DNA from: Arthrobacter saudimassiliensis
Lineage (GTDB): Bacteria > Actinomycetota > Actinomycetes > Actinomycetales > Micrococcaceae
Assembly (NCBI GenBank): GCA_900016675.1
Contig: LN483071.1
Location: 744,001-808,000, forward strand
Reading direction: 5' to 3'
Length of the DNA: 64,000 bases
Shown here: positions 1-8,090 of the stretch, one piece after another
Position numbering within the stretch: position 1 is the first letter of the stretch
How the letters are laid out: every line of letters starts with the position of its first letter
Made by a program: the position numbers and the translations under genes
Notes under the pieces: model-generated
Databases searched by the model: none
The model's input: the letters and a program-made list of their open reading frames with translations, nothing else
What the model was told of the DNA's origin: nothing

Positions 1-1238
1 ACGGCGACGGGTTCCCGGCCGTCAACAACGTGTCCCTGGACATCGCCGACGGCGAGTTCATCATCCTGGTGGGCCCGTCCGGCTGCGGAAAGTCGACCCT
101 GCTGCGGATGATCGTGGGGCTGGAGGACATCACCTCCGGAGACCTGCTGATCAACGGTGAGCGGGTCAACGACAAGGCTCCCCGGGACCGCAACCTGGCC
201 ATGGTGTTCCAGAACTACGCCCTCTACCCGCACCTGACCGTCTTCGAGAACATCGCCTTCCCGCTGCGGCTGCAGAAGGGCAAATACTCCGAGGACCAGA
301 TCCGCAAGCTGGTGACCGACGCCGCGTCCACCCTCGAGCTGACCGAGCACCTGGACCGCAAGCCGGGCAACCTCTCCGGCGGCCAGCGGCAGCGCGTCGC
401 GATGGGCCGGGCGATCGTCCGCCAGGCCGACGCGTTCCTGTTCGACGAGCCGCTGTCGAACCTCGACGCCAAGCTGCGCGGCCAGATGCGCTCGGAGATC
501 TCGCAGATGCAGCGCCGGCTGGGCATCACCAGCGTCTACGTCACGCACGACCAGACCGAGGCCATGACCCTGGGCGACCGGGTCGCCGTGCTGAAGAAGG
601 GCGAACTGCAGCAGGTGGCCTCGCCCCGGGAGCTCTACGAACAGCCGGTGAACCTGTTCGTCGCCGGGTTCATCGGCTCCCCGTCGATGAACTTCCTGCC
701 GGCCACCCCCGCCGGCGAGAACACGCTGAGCACCGCCGTCGGCGATATCCGGATTCCCGCGGACAAGGCGGCCAAGGCCGCCGGCAAGAAGGTCGTCCTG
801 GTCGGCATCCGGCCCGAATTCTTCGAGGACGCCTCCCTGGTGGACGAGTCCAAGCGGGCACACGGCTCCACCTTTACCGCCCCGATCACCCACACCGAGT
901 GGCTGGGCAACGAACAGTACGGCTACATCCACTTTGACCCGACCCCCGAGGTGCGCGAACTGCTCAACAGCCTCGCCCGGGACATGGACGCCGACGAGCT
1001 GCGCCCGCAGGTGGTCGTCACCCTGGACGCGGCGAGCCGGATCCGCGGCGGGCGCGACGCCGAGCTGTGGCTGGATACCCGCAAGATCCACATCTTCGAT
1101 CCGGAGACGGGCGAGAACCTGACCCGGGATCCCGACGCCGGGGCCCGGCTCACCGAGGAGGCCAACAGCCAGCGCGCCGAGGAGATCGCGATGGCGCGCG
1201 AGGAACAGGAGCAGCAGGTAGCCACCGCCCAGGACTGA
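1..1238 (+). CDS. ugpC: Sugar-type ABC transporter ATP-binding protein (UgpC/MsmX family), 5' end missing
   Basis: This is the ATPase of a binding-protein-dependent carbohydrate importer, working at the inner face of the membrane. The reading frame is open to the left edge (first full codon at base 3), and the family's usual N-terminal strand is missing, so the gene starts outside the window. Visible in order are Walker A GPSGCGKSTLL, the Q-loop around QNYALYP, the signature LSGGQRQRVAMGRA, Walker B AFLFDEPLSNLD and the H-loop VTHDQTEAM, followed by a C-terminal regulatory (TOBE/MalK-like) region. The last 50 or so residues are charged and Glu/Gln-rich and run beyond the family core. One such ATPase often serves several sugar permeases, so the substrate cannot be told. 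No partner permease lies within the window. Confidence 0.9.
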   Translation, partial: GDGFPAVNNVSLDIADGEFIILVGPSGCGKSTLLRMIVGLEDITSGDLLINGERVNDKAPRDRNLAMVFQNYALYPHLTVFENIAFPLRLQKGKYSEDQIRKLVTDAASTLELTEHLDRKPGNLSGGQRQRVAMGRAIVRQADAFLFDEPLSNLDAKLRGQMRSEISQMQRRLGITSVYVTHDQTEAMTLGDRVAVLKKGELQQVASPRELYEQPVNLFVAGFIGSPSMNFLPATPAGENTLSTAVGDIRIPADKAAKAAGKKVVLVGIRPEFFEDASLVDESKRAHGSTFTAPITHTEWLGNEQYGYIHFDPTPEVRELLNSLARDMDADELRPQVVVTLDAASRIRGGRDAELWLDTRKIHIFDPETGENLTRDPDAGARLTEEANSQRAEEIAMAREEQEQQVATAQD

Positions 1239-1264
1239 CCGGCCGGGGCAGAGCGGGGCCGATG

Positions 1265-1306
1265 CGGGTGCCGGCGGCGGGGGTTCGTCTCCGCCGCCGG
1301 CACCCG
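1265..1306 (+). terminator. Strong hairpin after the ABC ATPase gene
   Basis: Two perfect 16-base arms (1265-1280 and 1291-1306) enclose a 10-base loop, starting 26 bases past the stop at 1238. The stem is almost pure GC and has no long T-run, as is usual in actinobacteria. Confidence 0.65.
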
Positions 1307-1349
1307 TGCGCGCCGCGCCGGTGTCCGACCTGCAGGTAATCTTGAGCGG

Positions 1350-2333
1350 GTGCAGGCAACATCACCACTGGTCCGGACCGTCACGACGTGGCTCTCAGCG
1401 CTTATGCTCGTCGTCGCGGCGGCAACCGTCAGCATCTACCTCGTCAACACCCGCGTCTACGGGCCCGAGGCGAAGGTCGAGGAGTACCTTGACGCGCTGC
1501 GGGCCGGTGACGGCGGCCTCGCCCTCGGACTGCTCAATGCGGCGGTTCCCGAGGGGGCGGACGCCGCGCTGCTTGACGGTGAGCCGCTGGCGGAGTCGGT
1601 GACGGACCTGCAGGTCCAGGACATCTCCGCCGGCGACGCATCCGGCGGCCAGGTGCCGGTGGCCGTGACCTATACGCTGGGCGGCTCCGAGGGCAGGACC
1701 GAATTCGCCCTTCGCCGGGCCGGAACCAGCTGGATGTTCTTCACCCGATGGGAGTTCGTCCCGTCCACCCTGCCCACGGTGCAGGTCAGCGCGCCGAACC
1801 TGGCCGAGGCCGGCGTCAACGGCGCGCGGGTCGCCCTGCCGGAGGGCACCGGCACCTTCGCGGCGTTCTACCCGGGGCGGGTGGGTGCCTCCTACGCCAG
1901 CAAGTACTTCGAAGCGCCGGAGGAGGCGGCCGTCGTCGAATCCTCCAGCACCTCCGCGCGCCTGCCCCTGAGCACCCGGGCGACGCCGGCCCTCGTGGAG
2001 GACGTGCAGGAACAGGTGCGCGGCTTCCTCGACGGCTGCACGGAGGGGCAGAACCGCCTGGCCCCGCCGGGCTGCCCCTTCTACCACTTCACGAACAACC
2101 GGGTCGAGGAGCCCATCACCTGGGAGATCGTCGAGTACCCCGAGGTGGAGATCTCCGCGGGCAACCAGGCCTGGGTGGTGGCGCCGCTGAACGGGCGGGC
2201 CAAGGTCACCGCCACGGAAACCGACCTGTTCACCGGGGCGAAGAAGCCGCTGGTGGCCGAGACCGACTTCAGCTTCGCCGCCCGCCTCTCGGTGGGCCAG
2301 GACTCCGCCGTCCTGACCCCGCTGGTCGACTAG
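1350..2333 (+). CDS. Membrane-anchored protein of unknown function
   Basis: I do not recognise a family. The 327-residue product starts at a GTG with only a weak upstream Shine-Dalgarno. It has one hydrophobic segment at about residues 8-28 and then a long soluble part, so it is probably anchored with its bulk outside the cell. The stretch just after the anchor (EEYLDALRAGDGGLALGLL) looks like the helical start of small NTF2-like or DUF4878-like extracytoplasmic domains, but that is only a resemblance. Two cysteines lie close together near residues 230-242 (DGCTEGQNRLAPPGCPF) and could form a disulfide. The gene sits between two terminators and looks monocistronic. Confidence 0.75.
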   Translation: MQATSPLVRTVTTWLSALMLVVAAATVSIYLVNTRVYGPEAKVEEYLDALRAGDGGLALGLLNAAVPEGADAALLDGEPLAESVTDLQVQDISAGDASGGQVPVAVTYTLGGSEGRTEFALRRAGTSWMFFTRWEFVPSTLPTVQVSAPNLAEAGVNGARVALPEGTGTFAAFYPGRVGASYASKYFEAPEEAAVVESSSTSARLPLSTRATPALVEDVQEQVRGFLDGCTEGQNRLAPPGCPFYHFTNNRVEEPITWEIVEYPEVEISAGNQAWVVAPLNGRAKVTATETDLFTGAKKPLVAETDFSFAARLSVGQDSAVLTPLVD

Positions 2334-2361
2334 GGCGGTCCTGCCGGCCCGCAGACAGCAC

Positions 2362-2392
2362 AGGAGGCCCTCCCCGCCGGGGAGGGCCTCCT
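2362..2392. terminator. Bidirectional terminator between convergent genes
   Basis: Perfect 15-base arms (2362-2376 and 2378-2392) flank a single central base. It lies 28 bases after the plus-strand stop at 2333 and 38 bases beyond the minus-strand stop at 2431, so it can serve both genes. Confidence 0.65.
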
Positions 2393-2430
2393 GTTCATCA
2401 GCTGCCGGTTCGCCGGCCCGCTGCGCCGGC

Positions 2431-4311
2431 TCAGTCCAGGCCGCGCAGGTCCAGCGTCAGTTCGCCGACCCCTCCGGCCTCGATGCTGACCGGAATGCCC
2501 CAGTCCTGCTGGTAGAGGTGGCAGGCGGCGTGGTCGGGGATCTCGCCGCCGGGCTCGCCGTCGCAGGCTGCTGCCCGGGCGGTGATGTGCAGCACGCCGT
2601 CGGCCACGTCGTCGGAGAGGACCAGCTCGCGGACCAGGCCGGTGGAGGTCCCGCCGCCGGAGACCAGCAGGTTCTCCGGCGAGGAGGAGATCTTCAGCTG
2701 GGTGGGATCGCCCCAGCGGTCGTCCAGCTTCTGCCCGGTCGGCGCCTTGAACCGCACGGTCAGTGCCAGCGCGCCCGGCGCGACGGCGGTCTTCGGGCGC
2801 TGGGTCTGACGCGCGCCTTCGTCCACGGACTGCGCCTCACGCGGGATCGGCACCCGCACCAGCTGGTGCCGGTTGGCCTCGACCACGATCAGCAGGGGCT
2901 CCGCGGCGGCGGTGTCCAGCAGGACGCCGGAGGGCTCGGCCAGCCCGCGGGCCAGCGTGGAAACGGTGCGCGTGGCGGGGTCGTACCGCCGCACGGCGCC
3001 GTTGTAGGTGTCGGCGACCGCCACGGAACCGTCAGGCAGGACGGCGGTGCCCAGCGGGTGCTGCAGGCGGGCCTCGGCGGCCGGGCCGTCACGGAAGCCG
3101 AAGTCGAACAGACCGCTGCCGACGGCGGTGTCCACCTGGACGGTGCCGTCCTGCTGCGGGGTCAGCACCCGCAGGGCGGAGGTCTCGGAGTCGGCCACCC
3201 AGATCCGGCCCTCGGCGTCCTGCGCCAGTCCCGAGGACTGCGCGAACCAGGCCTCGGAGCCGGGCCCGTCCAGCAGGCCCTCGAGCCCGGTGCCGGCCAG
3301 CACGCCTACCTGCCCGTCCAGCGGGTTGAAGCTGAAGATCTGGTGGGTGCCGGCCATCGCCACGACCACGGTGTCCAGCGCGGTGGAGAACAGCGCGTCC
3401 CAGGGCGAGGAGAGGCTGACGGCCAGGGGATCCGGCCCCAGCTCCTGTCCCGCGTCCAGCAGGCGCTGGACGCCGTTGCCGGCGACCGTGGTCACGGTTC
3501 CGTCGGCCAGGCGCACCCCGCGCAGGCGGTGGTTGACGGTGTCGGCGACGACGACGTCGTACCCGGCCTTCTCGGCGACGGCGGCGGGGAGCACGGCCAG
3601 GCCCTGGGGTTCGTTGAAGCGGGCGGTGGCGGCGTCGCCGTCGCGCCAGCCCTTGGTGCCGTCGCCGATGACGCGGCGGACGGTGACCAGGTCGGACTCC
3701 AGCTCCACGAGCCGGTGGTGGCCGGTGTCGGCGACCAGGAAGCTGCCTTCGGGCAGGGCCACGGCCTTGCCCGGGAAGCGCAGGTCTCCGGCGGTGGGCT
3801 CGGCCGGAACGTACGGGCCGTCGCCGCGGTGCAGCGTGCCCTTCGCTTCGTGCTCGGCGACCAGTTCGGCGACGAGCGAGTCCAGTCCCGCCGCGTGCCC
3901 CTCGCCGGAGAGGTGCGCGACGATGTAGCCCTCCGGGTCCACGACCACGAGGGTGGGCCAGGCGCGGGCGGTGTAGGCCTGCCAGGTGGCCAGCTCGGGG
4001 TCGTCGAGGACGGGGTGGTGGATATCATAGCGTTCGACGGCGGCGGCCAGCGCCTCCGGGTCCGCCTCGTGCTCGAACTTGGGCGAGTGGACGCCCACGG
4101 TCACCAGCACGTCGGAGTACTTCTCCTCGAGCGGGCGCAGCTCATCGAGCACGTGCAGGCAGTTGATGCAGCAGAAGGTCCAGAAGTCCAGCAGTACGAC
4201 CTTGCCGCGCAGGTCCTCGAGCTGCAGCTGCGCTCCGCCGGTGTTGAGCCAGTTGCGGCCCACCAGTTCGGAGGCACGCACCCGGTATCCGGCGTGCACG
4301 GTTTCGGTCAT
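2431..4311 (-). CDS. Thioredoxin-like / NHL-repeat protein (NHLRC2-type)
   Basis: The 626-residue protein has an N-terminal thioredoxin-like domain (about residues 15-165) with the motif WTFCCINCLHV, an extra Cys in front of a CxxC-type pair, followed by a run of NHL beta-propeller blades (about 175-480; repeats such as FNEPQGLAVLP and LQHPLGTAVLPDG) and a C-terminal beta-rich part. This order matches the NHLRC2 family. I see no signal peptide, so it is probably cytoplasmic. The family's reaction is not settled; a thiol-redox or scaffold role is likely. Its ATG overlaps the stop of the upstream CopD/CtaG gene by 4 bases, so the two are translationally coupled. Confidence 0.88.
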   Translation of the reverse strand: MTETVHAGYRVRASELVGRNWLNTGGAQLQLEDLRGKVVLLDFWTFCCINCLHVLDELRPLEEKYSDVLVTVGVHSPKFEHEADPEALAAAVERYDIHHPVLDDPELATWQAYTARAWPTLVVVDPEGYIVAHLSGEGHAAGLDSLVAELVAEHEAKGTLHRGDGPYVPAEPTAGDLRFPGKAVALPEGSFLVADTGHHRLVELESDLVTVRRVIGDGTKGWRDGDAATARFNEPQGLAVLPAAVAEKAGYDVVVADTVNHRLRGVRLADGTVTTVAGNGVQRLLDAGQELGPDPLAVSLSSPWDALFSTALDTVVVAMAGTHQIFSFNPLDGQVGVLAGTGLEGLLDGPGSEAWFAQSSGLAQDAEGRIWVADSETSALRVLTPQQDGTVQVDTAVGSGLFDFGFRDGPAAEARLQHPLGTAVLPDGSVAVADTYNGAVRRYDPATRTVSTLARGLAEPSGVLLDTAAAEPLLIVVEANRHQLVRVPIPREAQSVDEGARQTQRPKTAVAPGALALTVRFKAPTGQKLDDRWGDPTQLKISSSPENLLVSGGGTSTGLVRELVLSDDVADGVLHITARAAACDGEPGGEIPDHAACHLYQQDWGIPVSIEAGGVGELTLDLRGLD

Positions 4312-6413
4312 GGACGGTCTCCTCGGTTCTCGGTCCTGGCATCACGTTCGGCCAGCTTGGCGAACATGTCGTTGTAAGCAGCCAGGTCCGCATCATTATT
4401 CCGTGCGGCCGCCCGATCGCTGCGTTTTGTTTCGCGGGCGTCATCACGGGACCACTGGTAGGCGACAAGGATGGCGACGATCAGGGTGGGGACCTCCCCC
4501 ACGCCCCACATGATCGCGCCGCCAGTCTGCTGGTCCTCGAGGGCGCTGAAGCCCCAGTCGTGGCCCATGGCCCCGAAGTAGGAGGCCTGGATCAGCGACG
4601 TCTGGCCCATGACCGCCACGCCGAAGAACGCGTGGAAGGCCATGGTGGCCAGCAGCACCACCAGCCGCATCGGATACGGGAAGCGCTTGGGCAGCGGGTC
4701 GATGCCGATCATCGTCAGGACGAAGATGTACCCGGTGAGCACGAAGTGCACGACCATCAGCTCGTGGCCGACGTGCTGGCGCAGCGCGAACCCGAAGAGG
4801 TCCGAGTAGTAGAAGATGATGATCGATCCGGCGAAGTTGATCGCCGCGAAGATGGGGTTGGTGATGATCTTCGAATAGGTGGAGTGCACCCCGATGAGGA
4901 TCCACTCGCGCAGGCCGCGCGTTCCGTCCCCGCGCGGGGTGAGGGACTTCAGGGCCAGCGTCACCGGCGCGCCCAGGACCAGGAACAGCGGCACGACCAT
5001 GGTCATCGCCATGTGGCCGAGCATGTGCGTGCTGAACAGCACCGCCCCGTACACGGCCGGGGCGCCGCTGGTCACATAGGTGAGGGCCGCCAGGCCGATC
5101 AGCCAGCAGATGGTGCGGTGCACCGGCCACTTGTCGCCGCGGCGGCGCAGCTTCACGGCCCCGCGCAGGTAGGCGACGGCCAGCGTGACCACGATGGCCA
5201 CCCAGAGCCAGTCGAACCGCCACTCGGTCAGGTACCGTTCCCCGGTCAGCTCCGGGGGCAGGTCGTAGCCGGTCAGGATGCGGGCGGGCGTCGCGTCCGG
5301 CGGCAGTTCCTCGGGCCGCGGCGTGGCGGTGCGTCCCAGGGCGACGGCGACGCCGGAGACGGCGCCCATGATCAGCAGTTCGACGGTGATCAGCTGCCAC
5401 AGGACCCGCCGGGCGCTCAGCCGGCCGAGCTGCGGAATCACCCATCGCCGGTGCATGAAGCCCAGCACGCCGAGCAGCAGGGTCAGGGCTGCCTTGACGG
5501 CCACCAGCGTGCCCCAGCGGGTGCCCAGCTGGTCCAGGCTGGTGATGCGCAGCAGCGAGTTGATCACGCCGGAGGCGAGCACCATGAAGAACGCGAAGCC
5601 CGCCAGCGCGGAGTAGCGCCGCAGCACGGGTTCGAGGAACCCGTCCAGCTGGCGGGAGATGAAGGCCAGCACGATGATGCCGCCGATCCACAGGCAGACG
5701 CCCAGCAGGTGCAGGCCGATCGAGTTGACGGCGGCGCTGTGGTCGTCGCCGCCGGCGGAGTGCCCGGTCAGCGCCATGGGCAGCAGGGCGGCGAAGGCCA
5801 GGACGGCGGTGAACGCCAGCCCGGCCAGGGAACGCACGCCGAAGGTCAGGGTGGCGGTCACGGCGGCGAGGATGCTGACCGCCAGCCAGGCCCGGCCGAC
5901 GGAGAAGTCGGTGAGGAACGAGGCCAGGCCGGAGGTGTAGGCCGGGTCCGCGCTCAGCGGCAGGCCGGAGACATCGGAGTAGGTGAAGACCAGCACGCCG
6001 AGGGCGGCGATGGTCCAGACGGCGGCCGCGCCGCCGGCCAGCGACAGGGCGCGGGTGAACGCCGGATGCTCGGGCTCATCGGGGCGGGACTTGTGGCCGC
6101 GGCGGGTGGCGCGGTCCTTGGGCAGGATGAACAGGGCGAAGACCAGGGAGCCGATCACCGCGGCCATGGCCACGTTGTTCAGGCCCTTGGCCACCGGCAG
6201 CGCCCACCGGGTCAGCGCCCCCGGGTCGGCCAGCTGCTGCGCGGCCGCGGCCCCGCTGAACAGCAACGCGGCGGTCATGGCCAGCAGCAGGGCCGCGGCC
6301 CCCGCCGCAAGCCAGCCCGGCTTTACCCCCGGCCCGGCGGATTCGGTCCCCGCGGCGGCGCCGTCGGGGCGCCGGGCAGTCTCGGTCTTGGCAGAGTTTG
6401 GCACGGTATCCAT
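4308..6413 (-). CDS. CopD / CtaG fusion: copper import and cytochrome c oxidase assembly protein
   Basis: This 701-residue polytopic membrane protein joins two families. The first half (about residues 30-400) is CopD-like, with many hydrophobic helices and a segment around PVLRRYSALAGFAFFMVLASG. The second half (about 405-660) is of the caa3 CtaG type, with histidine-containing helices such as FSTHMLGHMAMTM and HELMVVHFVLTGYIFV. CopD proteins move copper into the cytoplasm and CtaG proteins help load copper into haem-copper oxidase. The fusion is common in Arthrobacter relatives. The C-terminus is a charged cytoplasmic tail. The gene heads a two-gene operon with the thioredoxin-NHL protein, which may supply thiol redox chemistry for copper centres (inference). 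Confidence 0.9.
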   Translation of the reverse strand: MDTVPNSAKTETARRPDGAAAGTESAGPGVKPGWLAAGAAALLLAMTAALLFSGAAAAQQLADPGALTRWALPVAKGLNNVAMAAVIGSLVFALFILPKDRATRRGHKSRPDEPEHPAFTRALSLAGGAAAVWTIAALGVLVFTYSDVSGLPLSADPAYTSGLASFLTDFSVGRAWLAVSILAAVTATLTFGVRSLAGLAFTAVLAFAALLPMALTGHSAGGDDHSAAVNSIGLHLLGVCLWIGGIIVLAFISRQLDGFLEPVLRRYSALAGFAFFMVLASGVINSLLRITSLDQLGTRWGTLVAVKAALTLLLGVLGFMHRRWVIPQLGRLSARRVLWQLITVELLIMGAVSGVAVALGRTATPRPEELPPDATPARILTGYDLPPELTGERYLTEWRFDWLWVAIVVTLAVAYLRGAVKLRRRGDKWPVHRTICWLIGLAALTYVTSGAPAVYGAVLFSTHMLGHMAMTMVVPLFLVLGAPVTLALKSLTPRGDGTRGLREWILIGVHSTYSKIITNPIFAAINFAGSIIIFYYSDLFGFALRQHVGHELMVVHFVLTGYIFVLTMIGIDPLPKRFPYPMRLVVLLATMAFHAFFGVAVMGQTSLIQASYFGAMGHDWGFSALEDQQTGGAIMWGVGEVPTLIVAILVAYQWSRDDARETKRSDRAAARNNDADLAAYNDMFAKLAERDARTENRGDRP

Positions 6414-6463
6414 TCTCTACCCCCGGCACCGGGCGGGCCAATCGGGGAGGCCGGAGACGGCGA

Positions 6464-6491
6464 AGGGGCCGGTGCGGATGCACCGGCCCCT
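6464..6491 (-). terminator. Terminator after the HU gene
   Basis: Perfect 12-base arms (6464-6475 and 6480-6491) with a 4-base loop lie 21 bases beyond the HU stop on the minus strand. Confidence 0.65.
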
Positions 6492-6512
6492 GCCGTGGTG
6501 TTCCGGAGGGAA

Positions 6513-6797
6513 CTACTTCTTGGCGACGGCGGCCTTCAGCTTCGAACCGGCGGTCAGCTTGACGCTGTGGCCGGCGGGGATCTGGATGGTCTCGCCGGTC
6601 TGCGGGTTGCGGCCGGTGCGGGCGGCACGGTCGGTGCGCTCGACGGCGAGCCAGCCCGGGATGGTGATCTTCTCGCCGTTGGCAACGGAGTTGGCGAAGA
6701 TATCGAACACTGCGTCGAGGACGCCGTTCACTGCGGTCTGGCTGTTGCCGGACTTCTCAGCGACAGCGGCAACAAGTTCACTGCGGTTCATAGCCAA
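6513..6797 (-). CDS. HU-family DNA-binding protein
   Basis: A 94-residue histone-like protein that binds and bends DNA as a dimer. The whole length fits the HU fold: helical N-terminus (MNRSELVAAVAEKSGNSQTA), then the beta-arm with GRNPQTGETI. The best start is the TTG at 6797 rather than the ATG six bases downstream, because AGGAGG ends 7 bases before the TTG but 13 before the ATG, and the resulting MAMNRSEL aligns with the usual MAKNRSEL of related proteins. It has no C-terminal Lys/Ala tail, unlike mycobacterial HupB or Streptomyces HupS. It is monocistronic, with its own terminator. Confidence 0.93.
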   Translation of the reverse strand: MAMNRSELVAAVAEKSGNSQTAVNGVLDAVFDIFANSVANGEKITIPGWLAVERTDRAARTGRNPQTGETIQIPAGHSVKLTAGSKLKAAVAKK

Positions 6798-7000
6798 TTT
6801 ATGTCCTCCTGGACTCTTTGTGTACGGCGGTGCATGTGCGGTCCGCTTCTGCGGTTCCGCCTCTGTTGGAAACTTACCAGCTTGGTAGGACGCCGCACGC
6901 CAGATTCCGCTGATTTTCCGGGGTTTTTCCGGATTTCCGTGCCTTTTTGGGCCCCGGATGCACGGTGGACGGGTGAACCGCCGGGCCGGGCCGTTAACGC

Positions 7001-7038
7001 CGGAAGGACGGCGCCCCTTACGGGGTGCCGTCCTTCCG
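7001..7038 (-). terminator. Terminator of the rpmB-rpmG-rpsN operon
   Basis: Twelve-base perfect arms (7001-7012 and 7027-7038), extended inward by a second short GC pairing, start 18 bases past the rpsN stop. Confidence 0.65.
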
Positions 7039-7055
7039 CAGCTCTCAGGCGTTGC

Positions 7056-7361
7056 CTACCAGCTGGACTTCTTGATGCCGGGCAGTTCGCCGGCGTGCGC
7101 CATGTCGCGGAAGCGCACGCGGGAGATGCCGAACTTCTGGAGGGTGCCGCGGGGGCGCCCGTCGATCTGGTCGCGGTTGCGCAGGCGGACCGGGGAAGCG
7201 TTGCGGGGCAGCTTCTGCAGGCCCAGGCGGGCCTCTTCGCGGGCCTCGTCGGTCGCGTTCGGATCGACCAGGGTCTTCTTCAGCTCAGCGCGCTTGGCGG
7301 CGTAGCGCTCGACGACGAGCTTGCGCTGCTCGTTGCGGGCAATCTTGGACTTCTTTGCCAT
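7056..7361 (-). CDS. rpsN: 30S ribosomal protein S14 (long, zinc-free type)
   Basis: A 101-residue S14. It is the long form and contains no cysteine at all, so it lacks the CxxC pairs of the zinc-binding short form. The C-terminal signature is clear ([19 protein letters not shown], ending in a Lys-Ser-Ser-Trp tail). It is the last gene of a three-gene operon, two bases after the rpmG stop. Confidence 0.97.
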   Translation of the reverse strand: MAKKSKIARNEQRKLVVERYAAKRAELKKTLVDPNATDEAREEARLGLQKLPRNASPVRLRNRDQIDGRPRGTLQKFGISRVRFRDMAHAGELPGIKKSSW

Positions 7362-7363
7362 GT

Positions 7364-7531
7364 TTAGCGCTCCTCGCGGAATTCGACGTGCTGGCGGATC
7401 TTCGGGTCGTACTTCTTCAGGACCAGACGATCCGGATCGTTGCGGCGGTTCTTGCGGGTCACGTAGGTGTACCCGGTGCCGGCGGTGGACTTCAGCTTGA
7501 TGATCGGACGTACGTCCTTGTCCTTGGCCAC
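7364..7531 (-). CDS. rpmG: 50S ribosomal protein L33 (zinc-free type)
   Basis: A 55-residue protein beginning with GTG at 7531 and ending TAA at 7364-7366. The translation begins [18 protein letters not shown] and contains [16 protein letters not shown], the L33 core. There are no cysteines, so it is the C-minus type. The start overlaps the rpmB stop by one base (TAG/GTG), and rpsN begins two bases after its own stop. Confidence 0.96.
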   Translation of the reverse strand: MAKDKDVRPIIKLKSTAGTGYTYVTRKNRRNDPDRLVLKKYDPKIRQHVEFREER

Positions 7532-7767
7532 TACAGCTTCACGCCCTTCGCAAGCAGTTCCGCGACGACCGCGTCAATGCCGCGCACGTCGATGGTCTTG
7601 ATGCCGCGGGCCGAAACCTGCAGCGTCACGTTGCGCCGCAGGGACGGAACCCAGTAGCGCTTCTTCTGAATGTTCGGATCGAACCGGCGCTTGTTGCGGC
7701 GGTGCGAGTGCGAAATGCTGTGACCAAAGCCGGGAACGGCTCCGGTTACCTGGCAGTAAGCTGCCAT
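7531..7767 (-). CDS. rpmB: 50S ribosomal protein L28
   Basis: A 78-residue L28 ([19 protein letters not shown]; then [14 protein letters not shown]), with a single cysteine and no second Cys pair, again the zinc-free type. It is the first gene of the L28-L33-S14 operon. A good Shine-Dalgarno (GGAGGAG) precedes the ATG. In many actinobacteria such cysteine-free sets are induced under zinc shortage by Zur, but I found no convincing Zur palindrome upstream, so here they may be the ordinary copies. Confidence 0.96.
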   Translation of the reverse strand: MAAYCQVTGAVPGFGHSISHSHRRNKRRFDPNIQKKRYWVPSLRRNVTLQVSARGIKTIDVRGIDAVVAELLAKGVKL

Positions 7768-8090
7768 GATCTCTCCTCCAGTAGTAGTAAATATGGCGGT
7801 CCCTCACGAAGAGCGTCCCGCCACCAGTTTTGACACCGTTATTACTGCGACTTTCCGGAGGTTGACCTGGCGGGGTGAGATCCAGCCGAAGTGCCTCGCC
7901 GCGGGGAAGACGGTGAAGTTCGGGCAGCCGCCGGGGAGCCCGACAACAGCCTTCAATTCTAGGTTCAAACGGACGCCCACGCAAATGACGCCCTGCGAGG
8001 CAGGACGGTCCACGACGTGGGTTAACGCCCCACCATCATAGGGTGCCGGGACGAATCAATCAAAACCGGACCCTTTCCCGCACAGCGAGG
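7768..8090. other. 323-base non-coding stretch upstream of rpmB
   Basis: It holds the leader and promoter of the rpmB operon on the minus strand. An AT-rich block at about 7796-7850, which includes the minus-strand hexamer TAATAA, is the likeliest -10 region. I see no open frame with a start and Shine-Dalgarno, no Zur-type palindrome and no tRNA. Confidence 0.4.

Noticed and set aside
4560-7367. Very long open frame on the plus strand opposite the CopD-CtaG and HU genes
   Set aside because: It runs antisense to three well-supported genes, has a Gly/His/Gln-rich composition with no recognisable domain, and lacks a ribosome-binding site. High GC gives such shadows.
7768-7900. Zur box upstream of rpmB
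   Set aside because: I looked for the TGAAAATGATTTTCA-like palindrome and found none.
7961-7970. T-loop-like GGTTCAAAC that suggested a tRNA
   Set aside because: The flanking bases do not form a T-stem, and no acceptor or anticodon arm is present.
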